The notes: generated by a model from the letters alone, not told the origin. 64,000 bases of DNA from Kazachstania africana CBS 2517 (GCF_000304475.1 NC_018947.1:634453-698452); one strand, 5' to 3'. Shown: positions 19,467 through 29,124, counted from the first letter of the stretch. Numbers and translations: made by a program.

Positions 19467-20069
19467 TTATACGGTTTCTTCTTCGAATACAGTTTCGATG
19501 GGTTTCTCCATGAAAGAGGCATGGGAGAAGACTGTGATCACAGAGGCCCCAATGAGCCATAAGAGGGTGGAGATGGGCGAGGCTAAGAAGCCTAATGGGA
19601 CTGCGATACATAGTAAAGCAGTGTATAGTTGTGAAGTCTTGAAGACACCAAATGGAGTAGTGAGGTCTTGACCTTGTAGCTTGGAGATCCCAATGTAACC
19701 CAAAGATACGAAGATCATAACGAATAAGAGTAGCAGATTCGTTAGTAATGTGTAGATACTGAGACAACCAATGATGAGACCATAGTTGGAAGAGTAGTAT
19801 CTTAAGTTGTAGGAAACCCTTGCTTGTAATTCACTGAAATTTGGAGGTTTCGAGATGTTTTTGACGTTGAAGAACTCCTGAGGAGGACGCAAGGAAGACA
19901 ATCTGCTCTGTAAAGACTGAGCTTGAGCTTTGATATTGTCAACAGTCAAATTAGACGCGAAATGAGAAAGTTGCTATACGGTTGTTCAAATGTTAGTATC
20001 TTGCAAAGGACAAGCTAGAAATGAACAGGGAAAAAGAGAACATACTGCTAAAGTACCCAAATTGTTCAT
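19467..20069 (-). CDS. YIP3: Prenylated-Rab acceptor family protein Yip3 (two exons)
   Basis: A PRA1-family membrane protein that binds Rab GTPases and acts in ER-to-Golgi traffic. The gene is spliced: exon 1 is 20046-20069 (eight codons, MNNLGTLA), the intron is 19974-20045, and exon 2 is 19467-19973. Joined, they give 176 residues, the same length as the S. cerevisiae protein as I recall it. Hydrophobic segments lie at about 70-100 (GLIIGCLSIYTLLTNLLLLFV and following) and 125-155 (QLYTALLCIAVPLGFLASP and following), the PRA1 pattern of two long hairpins. The C-terminus KPIETVFEEETV is acidic, as in Yip3. The unspliced start at 19949 is not an ATG-led full protein. It neighbours LAP2, as in YNL044W-YNL045W. 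Confidence 0.94.
19974..20045 (-). other. YIP3: Spliceosomal intron in YIP3
   Basis: A 72-nt intron with 5' GTATGT (20040-20045), branch site TACTAAC and 3' TAG (19974-19976). It falls between codons 8 and 9 (phase 0). The position matches the intron of the S. cerevisiae gene. Confidence 0.95.
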
Positions 20070-20274
20070 GATACACTGTTTATTGGCCTTCTAGTGAGTG
20101 ATTTCCGTGAGTTATATACAATCACTTGCTCTTCTATATATAGACTATATACGTGGTGTTTTCCTGTTTTTTTCTGCGCCTGAAAATTTTTGTGAAAAAT
20201 GGCTTGGAAGCATCTCATTAACTAGATACGTGTTATTACATATATACGCTGCATAGTATATGGTTGGCTATTAT

Positions 20275-22236
20275 TTAAAGGTCGAGGTCTTGCTTGACGA
20301 GGGCCTTGCAGATTGGGTGGTACGTATCCTTGAGCTTGTCGAAGGTGGCCAGGGCCAGGTCGCGGTCGACAGAGTTCAAGAGTCTGTAACCTGGACGAAC
20401 GAACTTCATTCTGCCGACAGTGGCTAACCAGTCTGCAAGGTCTTGATAGTATTCCGACAAGTGGGCGGAGATCTTGAACTTGAACACCTTGAAGACGACT
20501 TCGGCGTTCTTGGATTGTACGATGTTGTCGTTGTAGATGGATAGTAGACTCTTCGCAGCGACTTGATGTTCGCTCCAGTCGAAACTAGAATCGGCCACGG
20601 AGCCACCTTGGGTCAACGTCTCTAAGAATAGGACGATTTGGTTCGAGTTGAAGTTGGATACATCTTGGACACTGAAAATTCTGGCGAATTCTTCTGCATC
20701 GTTGATCTTGCCAGCGTGAGAAATCCATTTGTTGGCTAATTCAAAGACATCATCGGCTAAAGTGGTCATAAATTCGTTCTTTGGTGGCATACCAGGAGTG
20801 AAGAGCCAGGTTTCCCAATCAACGCTTTCTAACAACTGTCTTTTGCTTGGGTAGAATTCGAATAAAGTGTCTAGGAATTGGAAAGTATCCAAGGACTTCT
20901 TAGAAAATTTGGAGAAATAATGTTTGATGAATGGATCGAATTCTTCGGTACCACCGAGCAAATTTTCTAGATAGAATAACAAGTTGAAACCTTTCTCATA
21001 AGGAACCGAAGAAAATGCTTCATCTGGATCTGTGCCATCATTCAATTTTTGTACCAAAGTAGAGAATCTCTGTGGATTTTTCATTGAGTCAATAGAATTT
21101 TTCAAATCATTTAAACCAATAAGAGCACTGAAATGTCTGGTGGCTTCACCATGGATGGCACCTGTGATTCTTCTTTCAAGGTACACGGTCCAACCTTCAT
21201 TTAACCAGAAATGATTCCAAGAACAATTGGTGACCAAATTACCGGACCATGAATGTGCCAATTCATGAGCGATAACGTCAATATTTGATTTATCGTATGC
21301 GATCAAAGTTGGCGTGGCAAAAGTCATGTTTGGAGACTCCATACCACCGTAAGGGTATGAATTGACATTGACGAGGATATCGTAAGTGCCCCATTCATAG
21401 GGGAAGATGATCTTTTCAGCAGCAGTGATGAATTTTTCAACGTCCCCAGAAAATTCCCATTGACAATCGTCCAAACGGAATGGTTCAGTGTAAACTGTAG
21501 AACGAGGCCCAATTGGGGCACTTGCTAAGTCACCAGAGGCAATACCGATCAAATAGGCTGGAATTGGAACTTTTTGTTCAAAGACGTAAGTGTTTTCCTC
21601 TGTGGTTTCGGTGGAAATACCTGAAAAGACAACTGGAAGAGGCGATTGGATACTAGCGGTGAAAGTAGACTTCACTGATGGTGTATCAAAACATGGGAAC
21701 AGAGACCTTGCGTGAATAGCTTCTAATTGCGAGAAAACGTATGGTTTACCTGAAGTTTGTTTTGCATTCAACCATTGTAAAGCGGTACATTTGTCGGTAG
21801 TTTCGAAACATAATCTTAATTTGAAAGCATTGTTCAATTTCTCTTGCTTGATGGTCAATTGAGAACCGAGAGGTTCCTTTCTTTCATGAATTTGGTAATT
21901 CTCTGTGGAGACGTTGTCGATTTCCACTTTAGAAACCTTTAAAAATGAAGTATCCAAATGAATCTCCTTGGTATCCTGAGCAATCTTGGTCAAATCATAT
22001 AGAACGTCACCTGAAATAGTCTGTCTATCGAAAGATATAGACAAATTTAAAGCTGTATGGTTGACTTTAAAAGCTCTGTAATTTGATAAAGTCGAATAAT
22101 CGAATTCGGGACTCTGCTGTGGTCTCTTTGATTCCAAGAATGGCGTCAACATCTTTCTTGGCTTTGTAATCTCTTTGATAAACTTCCAAAGCATAAAACC
22201 AGCAATGATAACAACCAAACTGTGCATAACAACCAT
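20275..22236 (-). CDS. LAP2: Leucine aminopeptidase / leukotriene-A4 hydrolase homologue
   Basis: A zinc metalloprotease of family M1 with aminopeptidase and epoxide hydrolase activity. The zinc ligands are H324 and H328 of HELAH and E347 of NEGWT; the exopeptidase motif GGMES is at 298-302 and the catalytic tyrosine is probably in PYEKGF. The length is 653 residues against 671 in S. cerevisiae. The ATG at 22236 adds a hydrophobic N-terminus (about residues 5-19, SLVVIIAGFMLWKF) that could be a membrane anchor or targeting signal. The in-frame ATG at 22152 gives a soluble form starting MLTPFLESKRP, equivalent to an internal methionine in the S. cerevisiae protein. Two E-boxes (near 22269 and 22324) lie just upstream. 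It is followed by YIP3 and preceded by the YNL046W homologue, all on the same strand. Confidence 0.94.
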   Translation of the reverse strand: MVVMHSLVVIIAGFMLWKFIKEITKPRKMLTPFLESKRPQQSPEFDYSTLSNYRAFKVNHTALNLSISFDRQTISGDVLYDLTKIAQDTKEIHLDTSFLKVSKVEIDNVSTENYQIHERKEPLGSQLTIKQEKLNNAFKLRLCFETTDKCTALQWLNAKQTSGKPYVFSQLEAIHARSLFPCFDTPSVKSTFTASIQSPLPVVFSGISTETTEENTYVFEQKVPIPAYLIGIASGDLASAPIGPRSTVYTEPFRLDDCQWEFSGDVEKFITAAEKIIFPYEWGTYDILVNVNSYPYGGMESPNMTFATPTLIAYDKSNIDVIAHELAHSWSGNLVTNCSWNHFWLNEGWTVYLERRITGAIHGEATRHFSALIGLNDLKNSIDSMKNPQRFSTLVQKLNDGTDPDEAFSSVPYEKGFNLLFYLENLLGGTEEFDPFIKHYFSKFSKKSLDTFQFLDTLFEFYPSKRQLLESVDWETWLFTPGMPPKNEFMTTLADDVFELANKWISHAGKINDAEEFARIFSVQDVSNFNSNQIVLFLETLTQGGSVADSSFDWSEHQVAAKSLLSIYNDNIVQSKNAEVVFKVFKFKISAHLSEYYQDLADWLATVGRMKFVRPGYRLLNSVDRDLALATFDKLKDTYHPICKALVKQDLDL

Positions 22237-22372
22237 ACTTCAACTCTTCATCGAAAACTTTTTCTTTGGCACGTGAAAAATTTTCTACTCTATTGAAGGA
22301 TGCAGCAGTAACATTGGGCCCTCCCACGTGATGGTCTCCCCATTCTCAGTGCTTGCTAGTAGCCATGGTCAC

Positions 22373-22936
22373 TTAGAAGAAGCTTGTTATTGATGAGACG
22401 ATGGAGGACGGGAGAAAGATCTTCGAGACAAGCGTCCATCTGAACACAGTAGCGACTAGCGAGCGTACTTCCACGACCAGAAACGTGGCCTTGTGCAGCA
22501 GGTAGCACAGCAATACCAATAGGGTGCAACACATGGCGAAATCCTGCCACTTTATAGCCATTGTCATTGCAGGAAGCGTGCGTTTATCATGTTTCTTCTT
22601 GAACCATCGTCTCGTAAACACCATTCGTTTCACACGAAATCTCTTGCTCAACGTGAGCTCTTTAGACGCATCGCTCGAGACTTGAAACAGCTCTATCAAT
22701 CTCATAACCGTACTGCTCCTGGTCTCCTTCCAATTGGAGCCTCTGCATCTGCTGCGTTCTTGTTGTTCTTGTTGTTGATATTCTTCACCGGGAAGTGTCA
22801 TCGGATTGTTCTGGCTCGACGCTACCAGCAGCATTGAACAAGCAGTAGCCAGCACAAATTCTGGACTCACCCGTCTGGCCCTCAAAGTGATCAGTGCTGA
22901 TGGGCCTATAGTGCCGAGTGGGTATAAAACTTGCAT
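22373..22936 (-). CDS. YNL046W-like small membrane protein
   Basis: A 187-residue open frame from the ATG at 22936. Its place, between LAP2 and an SLM gene and divergent from the latter, is exactly that of YNL046W (172 aa, a putative ER protein of unknown function). Visible features are a weakly hydrophobic N-terminal part, a polar, Q- and R-rich middle (about 50-72), a very basic stretch KRFRVKRM...RRWFKKKHDKR at about 100-120, and a strong hydrophobic segment at about 132-146 (FAMCCTLLVLLCYLL), with further hydrophobic sequence to the end. This suggests one or two membrane spans. A later start, at the methionine near residue 78, is possible. Identity rests mostly on position. Confidence 0.6.
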   Translation of the reverse strand: MQVLYPLGTIGPSALITLRARRVSPEFVLATACSMLLVASSQNNPMTLPGEEYQQQEQQERSRCRGSNWKETRSSTVMRLIELFQVSSDASKELTLSKRFRVKRMVFTRRWFKKKHDKRTLPAMTMAIKWQDFAMCCTLLVLLCYLLHKATFLVVEVRSLVATVFRWTLVSKIFLPSSIVSSITSFF

Positions 22937-22965
22937 TTATTCATTTATTTGTTGTTTATTTATAT

Positions 22966-22973
22966 ATCACGTG
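22966..22973 (+). promoter_or_regulatory. Cbf1-type E-box between divergent genes
   Basis: ATCACGTG fits the Cbf1 consensus RTCACRTG. It lies in the 107-bp gap between the divergent YNL046W-like gene and SLM, 71 bp from the SLM start at 23044, so it could serve both. Confidence 0.5.
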
Positions 22974-23043
22974 ACATTCCGTATACAGGGACCGTCTGGC
23001 AATCGCATTCAGCAGAAAAAAGCTTCAAGGTCGACCAGCAAGG

Positions 23044-24972
23044 ATGACTTTTACTGATGAGAGTAGAGGTCCTCATTTGCCACTAGGAATCCCAGATCCC
23101 ATGTCGAAGCATAATACCATGAGTTCGAACGTCTCGAATATGAGATCGCAACAACTTGCTAATCTGCAACAGCTGCATAGTCTTCAACAACATACAAGGA
23201 GTCTTACTTCCGTAGATTATGCCAACCAACAACAGGCTGGTTTCTCACTACCGCAGTCGAATCCATACCCTCAGTCATCAGATAATAACACGTTTCTCTC
23301 TCAGAACAACACTGCCTCGGGTCAAAATGTCCAGTCTAATAGTATAACCACCATTCAAAACAACAACAATCCTCCCATCAATCGCAGCAATAATGTGTCA
23401 AATCAACAGAAAAACTCACTGACTAGTGCTTCTTTGAAGTCTAAAAATTTGCCAAGAACCTCGTTCCAACATCAGCAAGACCCAAGGTCGCCTCTTTTAA
23501 TCTTAATACCCACTTCAGCACAACCTACCGATGTGCTAGCACAGAGATTTGCCGCCTGGAGAAGCGTTATCAGATCTATCCTCACCTATTTGACGGAAAC
23601 TGCGTCAATACAGGACGAAATCGTAAGACAACAGCTCAGATTGTCTCATTCCATACAATTCCCATTCTTCTCGGTGGAAAATCAACCTCAACCTTCTTCT
23701 AGTGAAGACAAGATGATTCAGAAGTTCTTCTTACCTTTGGGGAACGGATCAGTTCAGGATCTTCCAACTGTCTTGAGCCAGTACCATGGAACTTTGGCTT
23801 CCATGGCCTCCAAGGCTTCTAAGGAGTTAACTAACGAAGTAATACCAAGGTTAGAAGATTTGAGAAGAGACCTTCTCGTTAAAATCAAAGAAATTAAATC
23901 TTTACAATCTGATTTCAAAAATTCATGTGCTAAAGAATTACAACAGACTAAAAATGATATGAAACATTTCATTGAATCTTTGAAAGATATCAAATATAAT
24001 AATCCGCCAAAACACGATCCTTACCTGTTAAAGATAGTGCTGGACAAACAAATCAAGAAACAACTTATAGAAGAAAATTTCTTGCATGAAGCGTTCGATA
24101 ATCTACAAACTTCTGGTGCTGAATTGGAAAAAGTCGTCGTCATGGAAATTCAAAACGCTTTAACCATTTATGCAAGATTATTAGGTCAGGAATCACAACT
24201 GGTTTTCGATATCCTTATTTCAAAACTAGACTTAGGTTTTTTCAATAAAGAACCAAATTTTGAATGGGATAATTTCATTGCAAGAGATTCAAATTTTATT
24301 TCTCCAAATTTACCAATGAGGAAAATGAAAGAAATCGTTTATAAATACCAATATGATCCACTAACCTACGAAATTAAATCTGGATTTCTGGAAAGAAGAT
24401 CAAAATTCTTAAAATCTTACTCAAAGGGGTTTTATGTGCTTTCACCAAATTTCTTACATGAATTCAAATCCGCTGACAGGAAAAAAGATTTAATCCCTGT
24501 AATGTCCCTGTCTTTGAGTGAATGTTCCGTTGCTGAACATTCAAAGAAAGGTAGTAGTGACCATAAATTCATTTTACATGCAAAGCAAAATGGTATAATA
24601 CATAGAGGTCATAATTGGGTCTTTAAGGCTGACTCATACGATTCGATGATATCATGGTATAATTATTTGAAAAGATTCACAAACTTTTCAGATTTACAAG
24701 AAAAATCCAAGTATATCAAAGAACATTTTGATTTAAATAACAACGATAGAGACATTGACGAGCAAGATAATGAGGAGAAATTTCCAGGTACGCCGAAACA
24801 AGACTTGCACCAAAATGAAGAGGACCCCACTGTTACACTCTCGACACCAAAGTTAGACACCATCACAAATACAAACACAACATCATCTCTTCCCGACACT
24901 AATAACTCCAAAATTCAAGATACTATTCCTAATTTTTATATCGAAACAATAAATCCAGATTATAAGGATTAA
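23044..24972 (+). CDS. SLM1: PH-domain TORC2 effector, Slm1/Slm2 family
   Basis: A phosphoinositide- and sphingolipid-responsive protein that recruits and signals from TORC2 at the plasma membrane and helps organise actin. It is 642 residues from the ATG at 23044; a second ATG at 23101 gives MSKHNTMSSNVSNM, which resembles the S. cerevisiae Slm1 start, so the first 19 residues may be an extension or untranslated. Regions: Q/N-rich N-terminus (to ~150), helical F-BAR-like part (~160-430), PH domain (~440-560, KSGFLERRSKFLKSYSKGFY). Near the C-terminus PNFYIE is a calcineurin-docking motif of the kind known in Slm1 and Slm2. S. cerevisiae has SLM1 (YIL105C) and SLM2 (YNL047C) as duplicates; neighbours here (YNL046W-like, ALG11) are those of SLM2, while the N-terminus is more like Slm1. 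Confidence 0.87.
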   Translation: MTFTDESRGPHLPLGIPDPMSKHNTMSSNVSNMRSQQLANLQQLHSLQQHTRSLTSVDYANQQQAGFSLPQSNPYPQSSDNNTFLSQNNTASGQNVQSNSITTIQNNNNPPINRSNNVSNQQKNSLTSASLKSKNLPRTSFQHQQDPRSPLLILIPTSAQPTDVLAQRFAAWRSVIRSILTYLTETASIQDEIVRQQLRLSHSIQFPFFSVENQPQPSSSEDKMIQKFFLPLGNGSVQDLPTVLSQYHGTLASMASKASKELTNEVIPRLEDLRRDLLVKIKEIKSLQSDFKNSCAKELQQTKNDMKHFIESLKDIKYNNPPKHDPYLLKIVLDKQIKKQLIEENFLHEAFDNLQTSGAELEKVVVMEIQNALTIYARLLGQESQLVFDILISKLDLGFFNKEPNFEWDNFIARDSNFISPNLPMRKMKEIVYKYQYDPLTYEIKSGFLERRSKFLKSYSKGFYVLSPNFLHEFKSADRKKDLIPVMSLSLSECSVAEHSKKGSSDHKFILHAKQNGIIHRGHNWVFKADSYDSMISWYNYLKRFTNFSDLQEKSKYIKEHFDLNNNDRDIDEQDNEEKFPGTPKQDLHQNEEDPTVTLSTPKLDTITNTNTTSSLPDTNNSKIQDTIPNFYIETINPDYKD

Positions 24973-25085
24973 CAAACACCTTTGCATTGATTTTCTACTA
25001 ATTGATTTTATTATTATTTCATAATTGTTTTCTTACTATATACTAATTTTCTTATATAGGACAAATTTTTTAATAATTCCTTTTC

Positions 25086-26699
25086 CTATTTATCCTTCTT
25101 ATTTAATTTATTCAGGACTAACTCTTGCCAATTATCATTGAATTTCATATCAGAGAATTTTTCAACAGCAATCTTTTGGCCTGTTTCAGACATTTCAATT
25201 CTTTTCGGTTCATCTAAATTAATGGCATCTTGAAGCACTACATCCAAAGATTTGTATGTTTCGTAATTAGTAAAATCAGGGTCTGTTTCATCTTTGAAGA
25301 AGAAACCTACACTATCATCAATTACTATATCCAACAATGGTCCTGCTGATGCATGAACAATTGGGATGAGTCCCGCTGCCAAGTATTCAACGACGGCAAT
25401 ACCAAAATGTTCATTCCACATTGCATTAATACCGAATTTGGAGGCGTTTAAAATATCTTTGATTTCGTCATATGACACATTAAGCATGAACTTACATTTT
25501 TTATCTGGAATATTCAATTCTTGACCATATTCTCGTAATTCTTTAACGTAATCTTCATCAGATTTTGATCTTGTCGAACCAATAAATAATAAATTGGGCA
25601 ATTTGTCTACTAGAGTTGGGTTTTTCTCGATGAATTTTCCATAAGATGAAATAATTAATTTATGTCTTTTCTCTGGACGGAATTGTGCTAAGATGATGGC
25701 TTGATTAGTTCTTCCAGTGGAATTATCAGTCCTTACTAACTTTTCAGTCGAACATGGTGGATATATTATCTTTTGATCAGCTTTGGACCAAATTTGCTTA
25801 ATATGATTGTTTGTCCACGTAGAATTTGTAATCGAAATTGATACGAAAGTACCCATGTGCTGATAATATAACATAAATAACTTCCAATAGCAATATTTCA
25901 GTTTTACCTTTAAGGTTTGCTTTTGATTCAAGAGTTTGTTTAGCATATCTGTAGAGATGACAGGATAATGAGTGTACGCCACGATGGGGATTCTAAGCAG
26001 GTGATAGACCCAAGGGTAACCAAACGAATATCCCATAGTATCACACCAAACATCTGGGGGGCATCTTAAAAGAGCCTCGATGGACAAAATGATAGAACCT
26101 AGTGCCTGCCCTAGCAGAGTGAAATGCGACCATGTATTGCTGTCGACAAGATATCTATATTTGAGGAAGATAAAAACAATTCTATCTTTGTCCAGATTAT
26201 AATCAAATTTGTCGATAACATTTTGTAAAATTGTAGAGCCATTGACATCTGAGTCGCCTGTATATATGATTACCACATTGTCAGAAGCATCTTGCAAAGT
26301 GGTTTCAACAGCTTTCCAGAGCACTTTTTCACCACCACCACCTGCATTACAGTAAGGATGGAAAAATCCATAAATTTTCTTAGTAGGCTGTTCATTAGCG
26401 TTCAATTTTTCGATGAGTAACTGTTTTTCAGCAGAATCACTCACTGTTATGCTACTATAGTCATCCTCGTTGGTATACAACCTGGGAACTGACGACAGTA
26501 ATATCAATTGGCGTCTGATAGCGCCTAGTTTCCATAGATGTTTCACGATTGAGTTTCCTGGCTGCGATAGTACTGACAACAACTTGGCCTTGTAATCCTT
26601 TGGTGGCTTCATCAACGTCCTATTCACAGAGTGTGTTCTCAGGAACACTAGGACAAACGTGATACTGACCTGAATCCATAGAATCGGTAAGATATTCAT
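25086..26699 (-). CDS. ALG11: GDP-Man:Man3GlcNAc2-PP-dolichol alpha-1,2-mannosyltransferase
   Basis: A GT4-family enzyme on the cytosolic face of the ER that adds the fourth and fifth mannoses to the dolichol-linked oligosaccharide for N-glycosylation. The 537-residue protein has an N-terminal membrane anchor at about 4-20, the glycine-rich GGGGEKVLW at 120-128 and, near 425-445, the GT4 nucleotide-sugar site EHFGIAVVEYLAAG with the E-x7-E pattern. The length is close to S. cerevisiae Alg11 (548). The start is the ATG at 26699, which sits 13 nt after a further in-gap T/C-rich leader. It converges with SLM and diverges from PFK26; SLM2-ALG11 are also neighbours in S. cerevisiae. An ACACGTGAAG E-box lies about 30 bp upstream. 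Confidence 0.94.
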   Translation of the reverse strand: MNILPILWIQVSITFVLVFLRTHSVNRTLMKPPKDYKAKLLSVLSQPGNSIVKHLWKLGAIRRQLILLSSVPRLYTNEDDYSSITVSDSAEKQLLIEKLNANEQPTKKIYGFFHPYCNAGGGGEKVLWKAVETTLQDASDNVVIIYTGDSDVNGSTILQNVIDKFDYNLDKDRIVFIFLKYRYLVDSNTWSHFTLLGQALGSIILSIEALLRCPPDVWCDTMGYSFGYPWVYHLLRIPIVAYTHYPVISTDMLNKLLNQKQTLKVKLKYCYWKLFMLYYQHMGTFVSISITNSTWTNNHIKQIWSKADQKIIYPPCSTEKLVRTDNSTGRTNQAIILAQFRPEKRHKLIISSYGKFIEKNPTLVDKLPNLLFIGSTRSKSDEDYVKELREYGQELNIPDKKCKFMLNVSYDEIKDILNASKFGINAMWNEHFGIAVVEYLAAGLIPIVHASAGPLLDIVIDDSVGFFFKDETDPDFTNYETYKSLDVVLQDAINLDEPKRIEMSETGQKIAVEKFSDMKFNDNWQELVLNKLNKKDK

Positions 26700-27288
26700 G
26701 ATCTTGTGCGTTACTCATACGTTTGACACGTGAAGTGTTCTTGTATCAAAAATTTTCAAGTCGCTATCAGTTTATATTAGCTATATAGGATGGGAAGCAC
26801 TGCTAGAATACTTGATATATACAAGAGAAGCTCTAAAGTGGTTGTGGTGCACGTTCTGGGGGACATTCTGTATGGTAAGACTATGCTGCAGCAAGCTGCT
26901 ACCGCAAGGGCATCTCAGAGCCAATGGATGCTCTGCGCAGAGATACAATGTCAGTAAATACCCTAAACAGGCATCTTGAGTGTTAAAGTACTAATATCCT
27001 CATAAGGTGGCTGGCTAAGCTCATCATTTCGAACTCTCAACTCCAGCCAGCCCCGGAAACCCTCTTGCTTCACTGAGCCTAAACTCGACAAAGCAACCCG
27101 CCAGTGGGATCCCATCCCTCAGTCCCTAGCTCTTCTATCACAGACCCTGGGCCATCCACCTATCAAGTTAGGCCTCTTTGCATTGCTTTCGGTTTCGCCA
27201 ACCGTTTTGTTTATATAATTTCTCGAGACTTGGATTCAAAAGTCTCGAGAGTGCAAATGACAGCTTTAAGCTTGCGTCGAGGTGGAAT
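26700..27288. other. Divergent promoter region of ALG11 and PFK26
   Basis: A 589-bp gap with no supported gene. It holds the E-box near ALG11, a locally GC-rich stretch at about 27000-27130 with GGCTGGCT and AGCCAGCC as an inverted pair, a TATA-like TTTATATAAT at 27210-27219, and a perfect hairpin just before PFK26. Confidence 0.6.
27222..27249. promoter_or_regulatory. Perfect inverted repeat (hairpin) in PFK26 leader
   Basis: CTCGAGACTT (27222-27231) and AAGTCTCGAG (27240-27249) are exact reverse complements around an 8-nt loop, 39-67 bp before the PFK26 ATG and just after a TATA-like element. It may be an RNA hairpin in the 5' leader or a dyad operator. CTCGAG is also the core of the Xbp1 site. 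Confidence 0.55.
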
Positions 27289-29124
27289 ATGTATGGGAAC
27301 AAGGTCACTACGCCAGAGATTGATGGTGGGCTGCCTACGTTTCAAAAGAGACCCTTGAACGATACGCCAGCTGCCTCTTCAATGACTTCTCCTGTAGGAT
27401 CATATCAGGCCACTCCGACTATGACTCGAAGACAGAGTGTATTGAGTTTGAAAAAGACGAGATCCTATACATTGGATGTACCTGGGTTGACCAAATCTAA
27501 GACTTCTCCCGATGGGCTGATTTCCAGAGAAGATGTGGGTTCTAAACTGGTCATTGTCATGGTTGGACTGCCCGCTATGGGTAAGTCCTTTATTACCAAT
27601 AAATTATCCAGATATTTGAACTATTCGATGTATTATTGTAAGGTATTCAATGTGGGTAATACACGAAGGAAATGGAACCAATTGCACAGTGTAGAAAGTC
27701 AAGATGCTGATTTTTTCAGGTTTGATAACGAGGAAAGCAGTAAATTAAGGGACCAATGGGCATTTGACACTCTGGATGAATTATTGAATTACCTACTGAA
27801 TGGTGAAGGTTCTGTCGGTATACTTGATGGTAGTAACGTAACAAGAGCAAGAAGAAACGAGATTCTCATGAGAATTAAGGCAAGGAACTCTGATATAAAA
27901 GTGTTGTTTCTTGAATCCATTTGTCATGACAAACAAATAATTGAAAAGAATATTAATTGGAAACTGTTTGGTCCCGATTATAAGGGCAAGGACCCCCTAG
28001 AGTCTCTACTTGATTTCAAAAAAAGATTAACTAATTATGATAACAATTATGAGCATATCGATGACGACGAAAATCTTTGTTATGTGAAAATGATTGACGT
28101 AGGTGAAAAGATCATCTCCTACAATATTCAGGGCTTCTTAGCATCACAAACAGTTTACTTTTTGATGAATTTTAATCTCACGAGAAGACAGATATGGATT
28201 ACAAGGGCTGGTGAAAGTGAGTTCAATTGCACGGGGCAAGTCGGTGGAGATTCCAGTTTGACAAACCGTGGAGATAAATACGCTAAGGCATTGGCAAATT
28301 TCATTAATGATAAGAGAACGGCGTTCTTATCTGATGACTCCATTAGTAATCGAATTAATGATTTTTACGTGTGGACGAGTATGCATGAGAGATCCGTACA
28401 GACTAGTAAATATTTCAACGACAATGATTACCCTATTAAACAAATGAGAATGTTAGATGAAATCAATACGGGTGACCTTGATGGGTTGACGTATACGGAA
28501 ATTAAAAACTTGTATCCTATAGAATTTGAGCACAGAATCAAGGACAAATTGCATTACAGATACCCGGGGACCGGAGGAGAATCATACTTGGACGTCATCA
28601 ATCGATTGAGACCAGTAATCAACGAGGTAGAAAGAATTGAAGATAATGTTCTGATAATCACGCATCATGTCGTAGCAAGAGCGCTTCTTGGATACTTTTT
28701 GAATCTTCATGTGGATGTTATAACGAATCTCGATGTCCCCTTACATTGTGTCTACTGTTTGGAACCCAAACCTTATGGAATCTCGTGGTCCTTGTACGAA
28801 TACAACGATGTGACAGACGGTTTCCAAAAAGTGTCCAAATCCGACCTGAATATTACAAGAGTAAAGCAGCTGGGGCTCGTTCACGAAGAGAGAAGATACT
28901 CGCTAGTGCCGACAACGCCATCGAGCAGCAGATCCAGCTCAATAAACCATCCGACCGCACAAAACCCGACCAGACGGAGATCTTTCACTGTTTCAAGAGG
29001 AGGAACCAATATCACATCGAGAGATCTTCCTGCTGCAACACAACTTCAAGAGGACTCGTTCCTCAGACGCGACGACACCAAAGAGCCCATCTCCCTCAAA
29101 AATGACTCAAATTTCACACTTTAA
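27289..29124 (+). CDS. PFK26: 6-phosphofructo-2-kinase, Pfk26-like
   Basis: Makes fructose-2,6-bisphosphate, the activator of phosphofructokinase. The product from the ATG at 27289 is 611 residues; sequence upstream is open only from a TTG. The kinase domain has the P-loop GLPAMGKS at 93-100 and DGSNVTRARRNEI near 180-192. The C-terminal half is a phosphoglycerate-mutase-like bisphosphatase domain, but the catalytic RHG motif reads RAG (A307) in TRAGESE, so phosphatase activity is probably absent; S. cerevisiae Pfk26 also lacks this histidine. The tail is serine-rich with a PKA-like RRRSF site. It is shorter than S. cerevisiae Pfk26 (827), mainly at the ends. PFK27 is a less likely identity; position beside ALG11 and SEC24 fits PFK26. 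Confidence 0.85.
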   Translation: MYGNKVTTPEIDGGLPTFQKRPLNDTPAASSMTSPVGSYQATPTMTRRQSVLSLKKTRSYTLDVPGLTKSKTSPDGLISREDVGSKLVIVMVGLPAMGKSFITNKLSRYLNYSMYYCKVFNVGNTRRKWNQLHSVESQDADFFRFDNEESSKLRDQWAFDTLDELLNYLLNGEGSVGILDGSNVTRARRNEILMRIKARNSDIKVLFLESICHDKQIIEKNINWKLFGPDYKGKDPLESLLDFKKRLTNYDNNYEHIDDDENLCYVKMIDVGEKIISYNIQGFLASQTVYFLMNFNLTRRQIWITRAGESEFNCTGQVGGDSSLTNRGDKYAKALANFINDKRTAFLSDDSISNRINDFYVWTSMHERSVQTSKYFNDNDYPIKQMRMLDEINTGDLDGLTYTEIKNLYPIEFEHRIKDKLHYRYPGTGGESYLDVINRLRPVINEVERIEDNVLIITHHVVARALLGYFLNLHVDVITNLDVPLHCVYCLEPKPYGISWSLYEYNDVTDGFQKVSKSDLNITRVKQLGLVHEERRYSLVPTTPSSSRSSSINHPTAQNPTRRRSFTVSRGGTNITSRDLPAATQLQEDSFLRRDDTKEPISLKNDSNFTL

